This document shows positions 54,310-64,000 of a stretch of 64,000 bases of DNA, one piece after another (the stretch's first letter is position 1; the number at the start of each line of letters is the position of its first letter). The notes beneath the pieces are model-generated. The model saw nothing but the letters and a program-made list of their open reading frames with translations. It was not told the DNA's origin and did no database searches. The position numbers and the translations under genes were made by a program. The stretch covers positions 16,874,372-16,938,371 of the forward strand of contig JAJEKV010000017.1 in the NCBI GenBank assembly GCA_021234155.1. Reading direction: 5' to 3'. This DNA is from Isoetes taiwanensis (taxonomy: Eukaryota; Streptophyta; Lycopodiopsida; Isoetales; Isoetaceae).

Positions 54310-55963
54310 TGTGACGGTCCAAGGGAATATACGCCATAAATACGTATATTCCTGGATCCGTCACCATACAAGTCTATCTTTATAGCCTTGTATACCATAG
54401 ATTGTGGCACTAGGGGGCATGGCTAAGTTATTCTCATAACTTAGCCAACCATAGGTTAAGCCATTATCCACGTGGCCTTAACCTATTGGGGCACCGCCAC
54501 ACAGGACTCACCCGATTGGTGCCACGTGGCATCCTAGGTGGACCTAACTTATATAGGCATAAACCCTAACCCTAGACCTCTTTCCAGCCCTAGCACCCAG
54601 AGACTCACCTACTTGTTCGAAACCCCGTTTCGAACATCGTTCGTTGTGGCATAGGCTGGTGCAGCAGCCCCAGCAGGGTAGACCCGTTCTTGCAGGAGGA
54701 ACAGCAGCTTGTGAGTCGAAGACCATGGAGGCACACGGATCTGGAGGGAGAGCATCAGGAGCAGGTATGTAGGGTAGTAGTTGTGATAGCCCATCTGGAA
54801 TTAGCATTCCAGATGTGCTAGTATCTTGTATCTAGAGTAGAGCCATCCTAGAACCCGTATTCAACATCTTGAACCCTAATCAATGAACCCTAACCATTAG
54901 TTAGATTGTATGACTAGGTTAAGATGTTCTTCTTATGATCATGCTTAGGATATGATGATTATGTGATGTTGGTTGATCATGTTTGCTCCTCTTGTATTGG
55001 GAAGGGGGGTAGAGACCTAGGGCCATATGTAGTATGCTCCTAGAGTAGATCCCTTAGTTCCTATTAGTTGCGGCCTGTGCATAGGAGCCCACCAGGCTAT
55101 GGAGGCTATGATATGACTCGACACACTGCATAACGGGCTAGAGGGAAAGTGGAGGGAGGATCCCCGCCGAAAGGGGGGCTTGAGGGGGATCCCATAGTGG
55201 GCTAGGCTTATGGTCGGTCACTCGCGGTGGGGCCAGAGCATGGGTCCGACACCTCCCGGGGCAATGGTGTTGCCCCCGCCTCGAGAGCTGCAAGGGAGGG
55301 CTTGGCTCTCGCTTTGGGGGTTCCCGGGTGCTAATCGTGTGTCGCCACGATTCTCTACCCGCCCACGGCACCTCTAGACCCTGGGAAGGGGAGATGCAAC
55401 CCTTCCTGCCTCATCGGACCAGGGAGATGCAACCTGGAGCAGTCTCGATGGGTGATGCCACGGGATTGCGTATCCGGAAGGCTAGAGTCCTGTCAGAGCC
55501 TGATCTAGCCCATCTGCAAAGTATGCACAGGAGGGGCGGATGGAGTGGTCAACCCTAGCCATTGTTCTATGCCAGCCCCGCCATTGCCATGACTCGGTTC
55601 CGCTCTATCTTGAGGTTTCAGCCCGGCCGGTCACCCTCCCACGAAGTCCCGAGCCGGGTAGGAGCTCTCTCTGCTTTATGGTTTGTGATTATCATCCTTG
55701 CATTGGTTTATATGCGATGCACTACCCTCCGAGGTAGTATTTGTATATGTTTTATGCTAGTTCTCGACGGTTATCGCTTCCGGCCGTTATAGGAGCCCAT
55801 AGGGGAAGGGCGGGCGAAGACACCTCAGAAGTTCCCTCCCCGCACTAAGAGTCACCCTCGAGTGCGGGGTAGACGGCGGGGCCCGGCGCGGTTGCTGAGC
55901 CGGATGGGGGATTTCCTGCCGGGTATGCGGTTGGGCGCCGTATGTTTAGCAGGGAGCGTCACA
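54310..55963 (+). repeat. 5' LTR of element 4
   Basis: 1654 bp, TGTGACGG...GCGTCACA, related to the element 2 LTRs (shared GCCACGTGGCATCC, CTTGTATTGGGAAGGGGGG, TAACGGGCTAGAG). TATATAGG at 54550 is a possible LTR promoter element. Confidence 0.93.
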
Positions 55964-55964
55964 A

Positions 55965-55976
55965 TGGTATCAGAGC
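55965..55976 (+). other. Primer binding site of element 4
   Basis: TGGTATCAGAGC, a perfect tRNA-iMet complement, one base after the LTR. Confidence 0.95.
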
Positions 55977-56172
55977 AATGTTCTTGGCTGACCAAGAACT
56001 AGCACTGACCATAACCATGAAGTAGTATAACAGGCCTATAGGGGTGTGAAATAAACATTTCCACCATCGAACCGCGAAAATGGGGGAAAAATTTTCTCCT
56101 AGGTAGTGGGTCGACTTAGGTTAAGTGTTAGACGAAAGTTAAGTGAGTCAAACTCATCTTCTAGTAAATTGA

Positions 56173-56272
56173 GTGAAAATCATGCATCTGCATCAAATTT
56201 CACCTACATTGGGTCAAGAATCATCCCAATCGGAGACCTGTGTGAAAAAATGGCTAAATCCATAATTCACAC
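56173..56272. repeat. Two short hairpins upstream of element 4 ORF1
   Basis: 56173-56203 has arms GTGAAAAT and CAAATTTCAC around ATGCAT/GCAT. 56240-56272 has arms GTGTGAA and TTCACAC with inner ATGG/CCAT. They occupy the position of hairpins A and B in element 1 but are shorter and less alike. Confidence 0.55.
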
Positions 56273-56436
56273 TTCAAACCATTAGGAAATTGGAAATTTC
56301 AAAGGTATAATACGAATTTTTAGGTGTATTAAGAATTAAACATATATTAAAATTAAGGGTACTATGGGGTAATTAATAAGGGGGGCTAATAAGTAGGCCT
56401 ATTAATGGTAGGAGAATATTCTCAGGGGCCCTTCCT

Positions 56437-56445
56437 TTTAAATAT
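56437..56445 (+). promoter_or_regulatory. TATA-like box upstream of element 4 ORF1
   Basis: TTTAAATAT, 98 bases before ATG 56535, followed by a pyrimidine-rich leader as in element 1. Confidence 0.4.
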
Positions 56446-56534
56446 CTCTGACACCTCATTTTTTTCCTCCAAACTTTCCTCTACCTTTCTCTCTTGACCA
56501 GCCTATCCCCACCTGTTTTTCTAGACCGCTAAAT

Positions 56535-57618
56535 ATGGCTCGAACCAAACAAACCTATAGGAAGATCGGCCCCTAGGCCTACCCTCTCCATGGCGCAGCA
56601 GCAGGGCGGCATGTAAAGAAGATATCGAGCACCTACGCCCAAGAAGGGGAAGAGGAGCTTCCCTACCAGCCAGCAGAAGAAGCCGACGAAGTCAGATCAC
56701 GATGCCGAGCAGCCCCTCGCCGGGCGGGAACACAAAGAACCGACGATCTCGCCACTTCGGGGCCATGATTAATCAAGGGAGGAGCAGGAGGAGGAGCAGT
56801 CCCGCACAGTGGACGGGCGGGCCTTCAGCCAAGGAAGAAAGGCAAGGAGAAGGTTGCGGAGTGGCTGTAAGAGAGGGCCGCAAGGAGGAAGAGGGAGCGA
56901 GGAGGAACTCAAGGGAGGAGGAGCGGAGGACAAAGAGAAGAACGACGGTCCCCCGCCGAACCGTGCCAGGATAGAGGAGCCTCCCGGGCCAGGAGGAGGA
57001 GCAGTGGAAGGGGAAGAAGAGCAGAGGAAGAAGATGAGCGGTGGGGAAGGAGCGACCCGAGACCACCTTACCCAAGCAGGGCCTAAGCCACCTAAGGTGG
57101 TAAAGAAGGTATATGGGCGAAGAAGGGCCTTCGCCTTTGAAGGAGGACCGCCTCTACCGCCGCCAAGGCATACCAAGAATACCTTCGCGGGTGGACAAGG
57201 TATAATGATTGGTATCGCCGGGCAGTAACGCCCGCCGCAGACTGCGTGGAGGGAGGCCGGCCGCCAAAGAACCAGCCCAAGCCGCCCGCCAGACCGAGAA
57301 GAAAAAAAGACCCACCATGGGCCTAACTCGGCAGACACTCCGTGTCTTCCGGGAGATTAGACACTTTCAACAAAGGCACTAATCTCCCCGACAGGGGAAG
57401 GCACCTTTGAGCGACTCATGCGGGAGGTGATGCAAGCATTCGTCACCGACCACAGAGTGACGCCGCCACAACTCGGGGTGTTGCAAGCAGTCAGCCGAGG
57501 CCGAGCTCACCCAGCTTGTTTGAGGAAGGGAACCTGCGCGATCCGATCCACGAAGAGGGTGACCTTGATGCCCAAGGATATATATACTCATGCCGCGATC
57601 CGCAAGGAATACCCTTGA
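56535..57618 (+). pseudogene. Histone H3-like ORF1 of element 4 (broken): ARTKQT tail start and H3 fold
   Basis: The ATG at 56535 gives MARTKQTYRKIGP then TAG. Residues 1-6 after Met match H3 ARTKQT and R8-K9 are kept. The linker is Arg/Glu/Pro-rich with shifting frames; AAKAYQEYLRGWTRYNDWYR near 57160 parallels the charged helix of element 1. The fold follows: FREIRHFQQ (about 57345), FERLMREVMQAFVTDHRV (from 57408), then with one shift LFEEGNLRDPIHE, and KRVTLMPKDIYTHAAIRKEY ending at 57618. KRVTLMPKDI matches H3 at 9 of 10 positions. At least three frame breaks. Same place and spacing as in elements 1 and 2. Confidence 0.85.
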
Positions 57619-57823
57619 GGATGCATTTTTGTCCAAAGTAATGTAATTATTAAGTCTCCCATAAATATAATTTTGTTGTAAAGTGACTTCAATTTTTGTA
57701 TAAAAATGTGTTTGGGTTGCTCAAATTTTAGTTTAGTTGTAGCCATCATGATTGTAAGCATCCAAATAGAAAAATTTAGTAAGAGTACTATAGGCAAATT
57801 AGTCAAATTTCGGCCAAAATAGC

Positions 57824-57900
57824 CGAAATCGGAAGGGTGTGCGAAAACAGCCTTTCCGCCCTTGACGGAAGGCCCAAATTCGCATAGCCATCCGGTTTCG
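57824..57900. repeat. Nested hairpin, element 4, copy A
   Basis: Outer arms CGAAATCGGA and TCCGGTTTCG, next GGTGTGCGAA and TTCGCATAGCC, inner stem CCTTTCCG/CGGAAGG. Same design as element 2. Confidence 0.9.
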
Positions 57901-58023
57901 CCATGTTTGCCCAGATTTTGCCAAATTAGCCCAAGTAAACATCCAAATTAGGTTAGAAAATCCTAATTAAGCATGCTAGGACCTTCAAATTTCCCAAAAC
58001 TGATTATAGAACTGCCAAACACC

Positions 58024-58099
58024 CGAAATCGGAAGGGTGTGCGAAAACAGCCTTTCCGTCCTTGACGGAAGGCCCAAATTCAAGATAGCCACCCGTTTT
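58024..58099. repeat. Nested hairpin, element 4, copy B
   Basis: A near copy of A after 200 bases; the right middle arm is altered (CAAGATAGCCACCCG). It lies about 180 bases before the ORF2 TATA box. Confidence 0.85.
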
Positions 58100-58277
58100 A
58101 GGTCCGCTTTTTGCCTAGAATTACCAATTTTCACCCAACAAACCGCCATGTAGTATTTCTTGCTTTGCTTTGTCTAGAATTGCACTTCATGGTAGCTCAT
58201 TTGGACACCCAGGGCCATAGATTTGGAGTCTTCCCCATCAAGAACCTTTGTGCACGGAACCCGAGGCACCCCTAGTC

Positions 58278-58285
58278 TATAAAAA
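58278..58285 (+). promoter_or_regulatory. TATA box upstream of element 4 ORF2
   Basis: TATAAAAA, 116 bases before ATG 58394, with a pyrimidine-rich leader; equivalent to 8052 in element 1. Confidence 0.5.
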
Positions 58286-58393
58286 GGGCCCTCATTTGTC
58301 ATTTTCTCCCCATCGAACTGCTCCTAGCTCTTGGCGCATTTTCTAGCTCCTTGCTTATTCTCTTTAGCCATTTTTATACTCCTCGACAACTCA

Positions 58394-59809
58394 ATGGCGC
58401 CATCAAGCTTTGTTAGATGGTACAATGAGGCAAATCACATCCGCGGAATTCCTGGCCGAGCAAGCCTTCCATGTCTTCGATCATCACTTTGACCTTCATG
58501 CCACCTTGACCGTAACTCCCTACTACATCGATATAATTTGCCAAGATGATCAGCAGGTCTTACCCGGGAAGTTAGCTTGCCACCTAGGGGAGGGAAATGG
58601 GTTTTCTAGATTCTCTTGCTCAAGCCATAGGTGGGGATCCAGGGCAAGAATAAGTTATGGGATAGAACCGTAAACATGCCGCACTACATGACCAGAAGCA
58701 TCATAGGCATAGGTACGCCTCAAACCAAGCAGCTTTAGCTTTGTTCATGCAAAGACAGGCGCTTAACCAACTGTGAGAGCCGGCTAATTCAACCTTTGGA
58801 TTTGGCACCTCTCGACACTCGGGCAGCACAGATAAGCATCCAGGAGATCCAGACCACAGCATACGAACACTACGGCTCCACATCAGAGACAACTGTGTGG
58901 CAGAGGGAGCAGGATTATGAGGAGGAAGAAGAGGAGAACCCAAGTTGGGAGATAAGGGAAGCAGAAAGAATGGAGAGGCGCCTAGCTCGACAACAGGAAG
59001 CGCTGAGGCGAGACTTCGAGCCACCAAGGGGTATCACGAGCCTCACTCCGGTGATCATCGAGGGTGAGGAGTACATACTCGCCAACGACATCCTCAACCT
59101 CCCCTATTGTCAAGAAGAAGGCCTCAGGGTCGACGAACTCCTAAGCCTAATGGCAAAAGAGCAGGGCAGCGACTTCATCGACTATGATTATCAAGAAATT
59201 CCAAGGGAGGTGGCTGAGCGACACTCCTATGCAGGGGATACTATGTCAGACATTCAAGCCTACCAACAGATAAGGCAGATGTACCAGCAGCAGCAACCCA
59301 TCATTCCAGAAGAGGAATTCCAAGAGATACAAAGCAGGCTGTACAAGCCAGGGAAAGGCCCAAGTTCAAGCTCAAGTCGACCAGTGCGCTCTAGAAGCAT
59401 GCGGGAAGCACCTGGTAGTATCAATCTGGAGAACGCAGCAACAATGTGGAGGGACCACGAAGATCTCGTCGCACTAGATGTTTTCGGTGAAGCTGCTCAG
59501 AGGAGGGGTACGGGAACTGCGACTGGGGGCAGGGATAAGTCACTTAGGTACTATCTCCCGGTCCTTAGCCAGGGGCAGATGGTAGTTCTTCACAAGGAGT
59601 TCAGCCCAAGAGGAGAAGAACTGGTCGGCCCTAATCGCACTCTCGTGGTTCGGTCCAAGACGCTTAAGATGGATTATGGAGTAGACCATGTCATCCTCTT
59701 CAAGAGATCAAGAGCACTTCACGCCTTGACTTCAAGGGGCCACCTCGTGGTGGACGCAAGACTTGTCAAGAGTGGCGGCAATCGCACTGTAACTCCCAAG
59801 CACACGTAG
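58394..59809 (+). CDS. ORF2 of element 4: orphan protein between H3-like ORF and Gag
   Basis: Starts MAPSSFVRWYNEANHI at 58394, with one or more frame breaks before 58796. From there 337 codons are open to 59809: an acidic segment (DYEEEEEENPSWEIREAERM), a helical Arg/Glu stretch, VIIEGEEYILANDILNLPYC, MSDIQAYQQIRQMYQQQQP, a Ser-rich spacer, then a C-terminal domain (RYYLPVLSQGQMVVLHKEFS, NRTLVVRSKTLKMDYGVDHV, ALTSRGHLVVDARLVKSGGN). No known domain. It has its own TATA box and is conserved in element 1. Its length of open frame in an otherwise broken copy suggests recent constraint. Confidence 0.7.
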
Positions 59810-59929
59810 CAAGAGCATTGGAGGGAGGGTCGGCGGCTAGAATCCTGCAGAATATGGGCAAGGGCACAGGATTCAGGAAAATCAAGGACTTTTTCAAGCG
59901 ACATCGTTGATGGAAGATTTGGGGTCCTA

Positions 59930-60135
59930 AGTTAATCAAAATACATTGTAACTCCCTTTTAAGTATTATCATGTAGTTCATTAAGTGTACCCATATATAC
60001 TAATTAATGTATCACCATGATTTTGACTTGTAAATGAAATTTTCATATGATTTCTTTTGTACCTAACAACAATTTAAGTTGTAAGCAAAAATGATCGTTG
60101 CCTAACCTAATAACATGTATTAATGATCAATCCTT
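59930..60135 (+). other. AT-rich spacer between ORF2 and Gag
   Basis: No ORF. Element 1 has a comparable AT-rich spacer at 9700-9890. Confidence 0.5.
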
Positions 60136-60139
60136 GCAG

Positions 60140-61480
60140 CAAGGAACTCAAGTGCAGGATCTCAAGATCAGCACCGACCACGCAATTGGGTACCAAGGAA
60201 TTTGTTTGGCAGGGAACAAGAAGATGTTGAGCAGGATATGTCACCAGAGGCAGTCAACGCAAGGTTGGTGCAGATGAGGAATCAGATGCAACACCTCATC
60301 AACTGGGCGACACCTCTCATGAATGCACAGGAAGATGGTCACCCACCTCCACCTTGTTTTCCGGGTGGTGACGTAAGTCCCCGCCAGAAGGGAGGGCAAA
60401 CCAAGGGAACGCCGGGGGATAGAAGAAGGAAGAGGAGAGCCAGAGCCCATCATCATCCAGCCCCACCATCGACAGTTCTTCCAAGTGAGGACAGCTCTAG
60501 CTCCGAAAACCACCGACACACCTAAAGGTGGAAAAGAGCAAGAAAGACAGTGATTATCGAAAAAGGTGGATAGTGCTATGAGCAATGTATGGAAGACAAG
60601 GAAGCTCGGCCAGTTCTGGAAGGAAGGACGCATGGAGGCATGGAGGTGAAGCATGGCTTGATGAAATGGAAGAGTTTGGCAACTCATACGGTATGAAAGA
60701 CAAGGACATAGGGAAAGTTGCTACAGCTAACCTTATTGGACCGCAAGGATCCGGTGGAAGGGATATGCTAAATCCAACAAGTCAAGAGGAACAACTCGCA
60801 GGTTTAAGACCTTCAAAGAAGGCTTTCCGCAAGCACTATGTGCCAAGGTCTCATACTAGTAGACGATCCGCCAGTTTTACTGTGTTGAATCGTGGTAGCT
60901 TATCGCTGGCTAAGTATATCAAGAATTTATGAGGCTCAGCTGAATGTTCCCCGAGTCTCGAGAGGCAAGCCGTGGATACTTACATTGAGGGGTTGAACAA
61001 AGAATATCAAGAGGCTTGTTAGAGCAATCAACCCAAGTCGGGCCAAGCAGTCAAGATAAAGCTATAAGTTTGAGGAGGCACCAAAGAACTCCAGCAGAGA
61101 AGCAAAGCCAACCTTCGTGGGTAAGAGTTCGTGGCAAGATCGGGGACAATATCGGTAAGCAATCAGCAGCTACACCATCGGGGAGTCGCAGAAGAAGGTA
61201 AGGGTCGAGCAAAGCTTTTGGGGACCGTGAAGCCACGTAACGCATCGGGGGCAGCGCATTTTAAACGCTTCCTAGACAAATACCCCAAGGAAAAGAGACA
61301 GAATGCATTGAGAAGAAGTTATGCTTCAGGTGCTTCCAGCCTGTGGCATCGGACACATGATTGTCCATTCGTCATGCAAATCGCCTTTGGCGTAACTCTT
61401 GGATTGGGACTCCCCAACGTAAGCCGGACGAGGACGATGACCGCCAGGAGGGCCACGACTTCATAGATGGTGAGTGTCAC
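60140..61480 (+). pseudogene. Gag of element 4 (interrupted)
   Basis: 60202-60525: N-terminal part (NARLVQMRNQMQHLINWATP, then basic and Ser-rich). 60585-60932: capsid (DEMEEFGNSYGMKDKDIGKV, then KKAFRKHYVPRSHTSRRSAS and LNRGSLSLAKYIKNL), the Gypsy Gag pattern of FxxHYVP...QGSLSVxEY. Near 61320 KLCFRCFQP and, after a shift, GHRTHDCP form a CCHC zinc knuckle. At least three breaks. Confidence 0.8.
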
Positions 61481-61489
61481 ATATGTGCA

Positions 61490-62080
61490 AACATTGAGTC
61501 GATGAGATAGAGAATCACCAATCGTCATCGCGGCCGATGGGATCATAGATAGTAATCCTTATGTAGTCCTCATAGATACGTGTAGCTCTCATAATTTTGC
61601 ATCTCCTAGGTTGGGTGCTCTAATGAAGAATAAGGTATTGAAGTCTAAGCCAAGGCCAAGAGCTATATGGCCAACCCAAGCCATTCGCACACACTAAGGG
61701 GAGGAGGATCACCTTTGACATAGACCTTAGTGGGGCTAAGTGGCCGATGGGAGCGTAAGTCATGGATATTGGAAGGTATGATCTTATTGTGGGAATGGAA
61801 TTTTGAAGCCGCCTAAAGCAAGAATTGATTGTGACCGAACGAAGTCACCATGACGGCACCGGACGGCAACAAGTTGATAGTCAAAGGTAAGAAGCTAGAT
61901 TCTCCCATGCAAGTGTATTTCTTTGAAGCAAGCCTAAGGAAGAGCATAGAAAGGAATAAGGTGGATTACATCTTGAGGATAGAATCGCTGGAGCCGTGCA
62001 AGGTGATGGAAGTGACACAAAGGGAAATCAGCTGCCTGTGCAGATAGCAAGGCTTATTTCGTAATTGTGGATGTATTTCC
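61490..62080 (+). pseudogene. Protease and linker of element 4 (interrupted)
   Basis: VVLIDTCSSHNFASPRL (about 61560) is the retropepsin block with DTC in place of DT/SG. DLIVGMEF (about 61785) is the second block. 61850-62047 continues as the linker (MQVYFFEASLRKSIERNKVD). Broken frames. Confidence 0.75.
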
Positions 62081-62886
62081 GGATGAAATCCCGGCACCGC
62101 CACCTTATAGGGGTGTGGAATGTGAGATCACATTGGCTCGGATGCGGCCGACCAAGAAGGCGCCATATAGAATGAGCATCCCGTAATTGATCGAACTCAA
62201 GAAACAAATGCAGGAATTGCTCGAGCTTGATTTATAAGAGCAAGTGTGTCTCCTTTCGAGCACCTATACTCTTTTGTGAAGAAGAAAGACGGAGCTTAAG
62301 AATGTGATAGACTATCGCCACTCAATAAGCGCATTTATAAAGAATAAGTATGCATTACCAAGGGCGGATGACCTAATGGACCAGTTATAAGGAGCAAAGG
62401 TATTCTCTAAAATCGATTTGAGGTCGATACCATCGATAAGAATTAAAGAAGAGGATATCCATAAGACCGCCGTAACGCGGTATGGTCACTTTGAGTTTAC
62501 AAGTAATGCCCTTTGACTATCGAATGCTCCAAAGAACGCTTATGCGCCTCATGAACGACATCTTCAGAGACTTCTTGGATGAGTTTGTTATTGTCTTCTT
62601 CGACGACATCCCCGATCTACAAAGAAGTCCCTTGAAGAGCATTGCAAAGATCTCGTGAAAGTGTTGGACAAGTTGAGACGCCATCGGTTGTATGGGAAGC
62701 TCTCTAAGTGCCACTTTGCAACAGCCGGGTGGAGTACTTGGGGCATGTAGTAACATCCGAGGGAATCTCCACAGATCCATCTAAGATTGAGGCAATAGTT
62801 GATTGGCCAGCCCAAGGAATGTGGAAGTAAGAAGCTTTCGGGTTGGCATGGATACTACGTAAAGTTCGGTGGAAGGACTTTGCTAA
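62080..62886 (+). pseudogene. Reverse transcriptase of element 4 (frameshifted)
   Basis: Fragments in different frames: VFPDEIPAPPPYRGVE, then [37 protein letters not shown], then [20 protein letters not shown] (catalytic FFDD) and VEYLGHVVTSEGIS. The sequence is collinear with RT of element 1 at 12057-12635 but carries many one-base indels. Confidence 0.85.
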
Positions 62887-64000
62887 GTGGGCGCCCCTCC
62901 GCCGGACCTCACTAAGGCCAAGAAGATTAAGGATTGGGCTAGCCATTGGTTAGAGAAAGTCCAAGCTTCTTTTGAGAAGCTTAAAGAGGCCTTAACAACA
63001 AAGACTGCTTGTTCTCCGGATCCGAATAAGGATAAGTTGGTAGCAACAGATGCAAGCAAGATAGCAACAGGGGCAGTCTTGATGCAAGAAGGAAGGGTAG
63101 TCGCCTACGACTCGAAGAAGATGAACGACGCCGAGCAACGCTACCCAACCCATGATCAGGAGCTGCTAGCCATTGTCAGGGCATTGAGGATATGGAGGCA
63201 TTATTTGCTGGGAAGGAAGTTTCAGTTAGATACTGATCACCAGAGCCTTCAGTATCTTTTCACCCAGCCACTCCTCAACTTAAGGCAAAGGAGGTGGATG
63301 GAATTCCTTGAGGAGTACGAATTTGATATTATATATAAGCCTGGTAAGCTTAATGTTGTAGCAGATGCCCTCTCTAGGAGGCCATTTCAGACAAGGACGC
63401 ATTGTAATGCGATTTCCACTCTTTCGAGTGAGTTCGGCAAGAAGATTGAGGAGTCCTTGCCAACCGATGTGGACTTCAAGGAGGTGTGGGAAAGCCTTTC
63501 CAAGGAAGCCAGAACAGATAAGGAGCGGGAAGCCTTCAAGCATTATAAGAAGGAAGGCAACCTGTTGTACCATAAGCATAAGTTGTGTGTGCCCGAATCT
63601 TCAGGGGTAAGGAAGTTAATTCTTCATGACACACATAACAGCCCAATAGCGGGGCATGCTGGCTTCATGAAGACATATTTCAAGATTCGAAGTAGCTACT
63701 TCTGGCCAGGAATGAAGAGGCAGATAGCTGCATATATTCGGGATTGCCAGTTATGTCAGCAGACCAAGGCGGAGCAACTTCGGATTCCGGGTGCTTTAGA
63801 GCCATTGGGGGTGCCAAATGCAAAGTGGGAGGTCATAAGCATGGATTTCATCACAGGACTCCCTAGAACTCTTCGAGGCAAGGATGCATTGATGGTTGTC
63901 GTAGATAAGTTATCTAAGATGGCACATTTCGTGCCTTGCAAGACGACGGACACCGCATTAGATACTGCCAAGTTATTCGTAAGGGAGATTTTTAGACTCC
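62887..64000 (+). CDS. RNase H and integrase of element 4, open to the window end
   Basis: 371 codons without a stop. The RNase H domain has its acidic residues: KLVATDASKIATGAVLMQ (D), HDQELLAIVRAL (E), LDTDHQSLQYL (D) and VVADALSRRP (D). Integrase follows: zinc domain LILHDTHNSPIAGHAGFMKT and CQLCQQTKAE, core start WEVISMDFITGLPRT (first catalytic D) and VVVDKLSKMAHFVPC. The remaining catalytic residues lie beyond 64000. This is the best-preserved Pol segment in the window. Confidence 0.95.
   Translation, partial: MGAPPPDLTKAKKIKDWASHWLEKVQASFEKLKEALTTKTACSPDPNKDKLVATDASKIATGAVLMQEGRVVAYDSKKMNDAEQRYPTHDQELLAIVRALRIWRHYLLGRKFQLDTDHQSLQYLFTQPLLNLRQRRWMEFLEEYEFDIIYKPGKLNVVADALSRRPFQTRTHCNAISTLSSEFGKKIEESLPTDVDFKEVWESLSKEARTDKEREAFKHYKKEGNLLYHKHKLCVPESSGVRKLILHDTHNSPIAGHAGFMKTYFKIRSSYFWPGMKRQIAAYIRDCQLCQQTKAEQLRIPGALEPLGVPNAKWEVISMDFITGLPRTLRGKDALMVVVDKLSKMAHFVPCKTTDTALDTAKLFVREIFRL

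Larger units (their letters stand above)
54310..64000 (+). mobile_element. Chromovirus LTR retrotransposon with H3-like ORF, 3' part beyond the window (element 4)
   Basis: 5' LTR 54310-55963, primer binding site 55965, hairpins, H3-like ORF1, hairpin pair, TATA box, ORF2, Gag, protease, RT, RNase H, integrase up to the window end. Same family and order as elements 1 and 2. It carries the best-preserved ORF2 and RNase H-integrase frames in the window. It inserted into the right arm of the 40-54 kb block. Confidence 0.95.

Noticed and set aside
56769-57338. 189-aa minus-strand ORF
   Set aside because: Antisense shadow of the GC-rich linker of element 4 ORF1, with no domain and biased composition.

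Overview
The window is repeat-dominated DNA from a large plant-type nuclear genome. Support for this: Ty3/Gypsy LTR retrotransposons primed by initiator tRNA-Met (TGGTATCAGAG) with chromodomain integrases, a Tat/Athila-like Gypsy fragment, a plant-type LINE, long minisatellites, and spliceosomal introns in minus-strand genes. I cannot name the species; a seedless plant such as a fern, or a gymnosperm, is a guess. No rRNA, tRNA, organellar or bacterial genes were seen.

Layout. 1-3060: a dispersed-repeat arm, a 19/38-bp minisatellite, a CT microsatellite and a 157-bp tandem repeat. 3060-19800: a minus-strand multi-exon gene with palindrome-bearing introns; a complete 13.2-kb LTR retrotransposon (element 1, 3968-17162, perfect 5-bp target duplication AATGA) sits in one short intron. 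19780-23012: end of a Tat/Athila-like Gypsy element with downstream accessory ORFs. 23015-25740: 5'-truncated LINE on the minus strand. 25925-39605: a minisatellite split by a complete minus-strand LTR element (element 2, 27631-39318). 39775-54309: an approximately 14-kb block bounded by inverted repeat arms, carrying palindrome arrays, a divergent histone H3-like ORF, two paralogous orphan genes, small orphan ORFs and a multi-exon transposase-like gene. 54310-64000: a third related LTR element (element 4), cut by the window end.

Main result: all three chromodomain LTR elements carry, between the primer binding site and Gag, a first ORF derived from histone H3. Two begin with the canonical H3 tail start (MARTKQ); the third shows RTKQxARK in a shifted frame. 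All three retain recognisable H3 histone-fold sequence about 1 kb downstream. A fourth H3-like ORF, uninterrupted and divergent, lies in the 40-54 kb block. In elements 1 and 4 the H3 unit and the following orphan ORF2 each have their own TATA-like box, preceded by a pair of element-specific nested hairpins. The 40-54 kb block has arrays of a palindrome whose arms (TTTCGCAC/GTGCGAAA) resemble the hairpin arms of elements 2 and 4. I read this as a mobile-element system pairing a self-encoded H3 variant with palindromic promoter-proximal sites, in elements whose integrase also has a chromodomain. The function is inference.

Most ORFs are interrupted by small indels and stops. LTR-to-LTR differences cluster in CG/CCG-rich stretches while AT-rich stretches are nearly identical, so some frameshifts may be base-calling errors at methylated cytosines rather than true decay.
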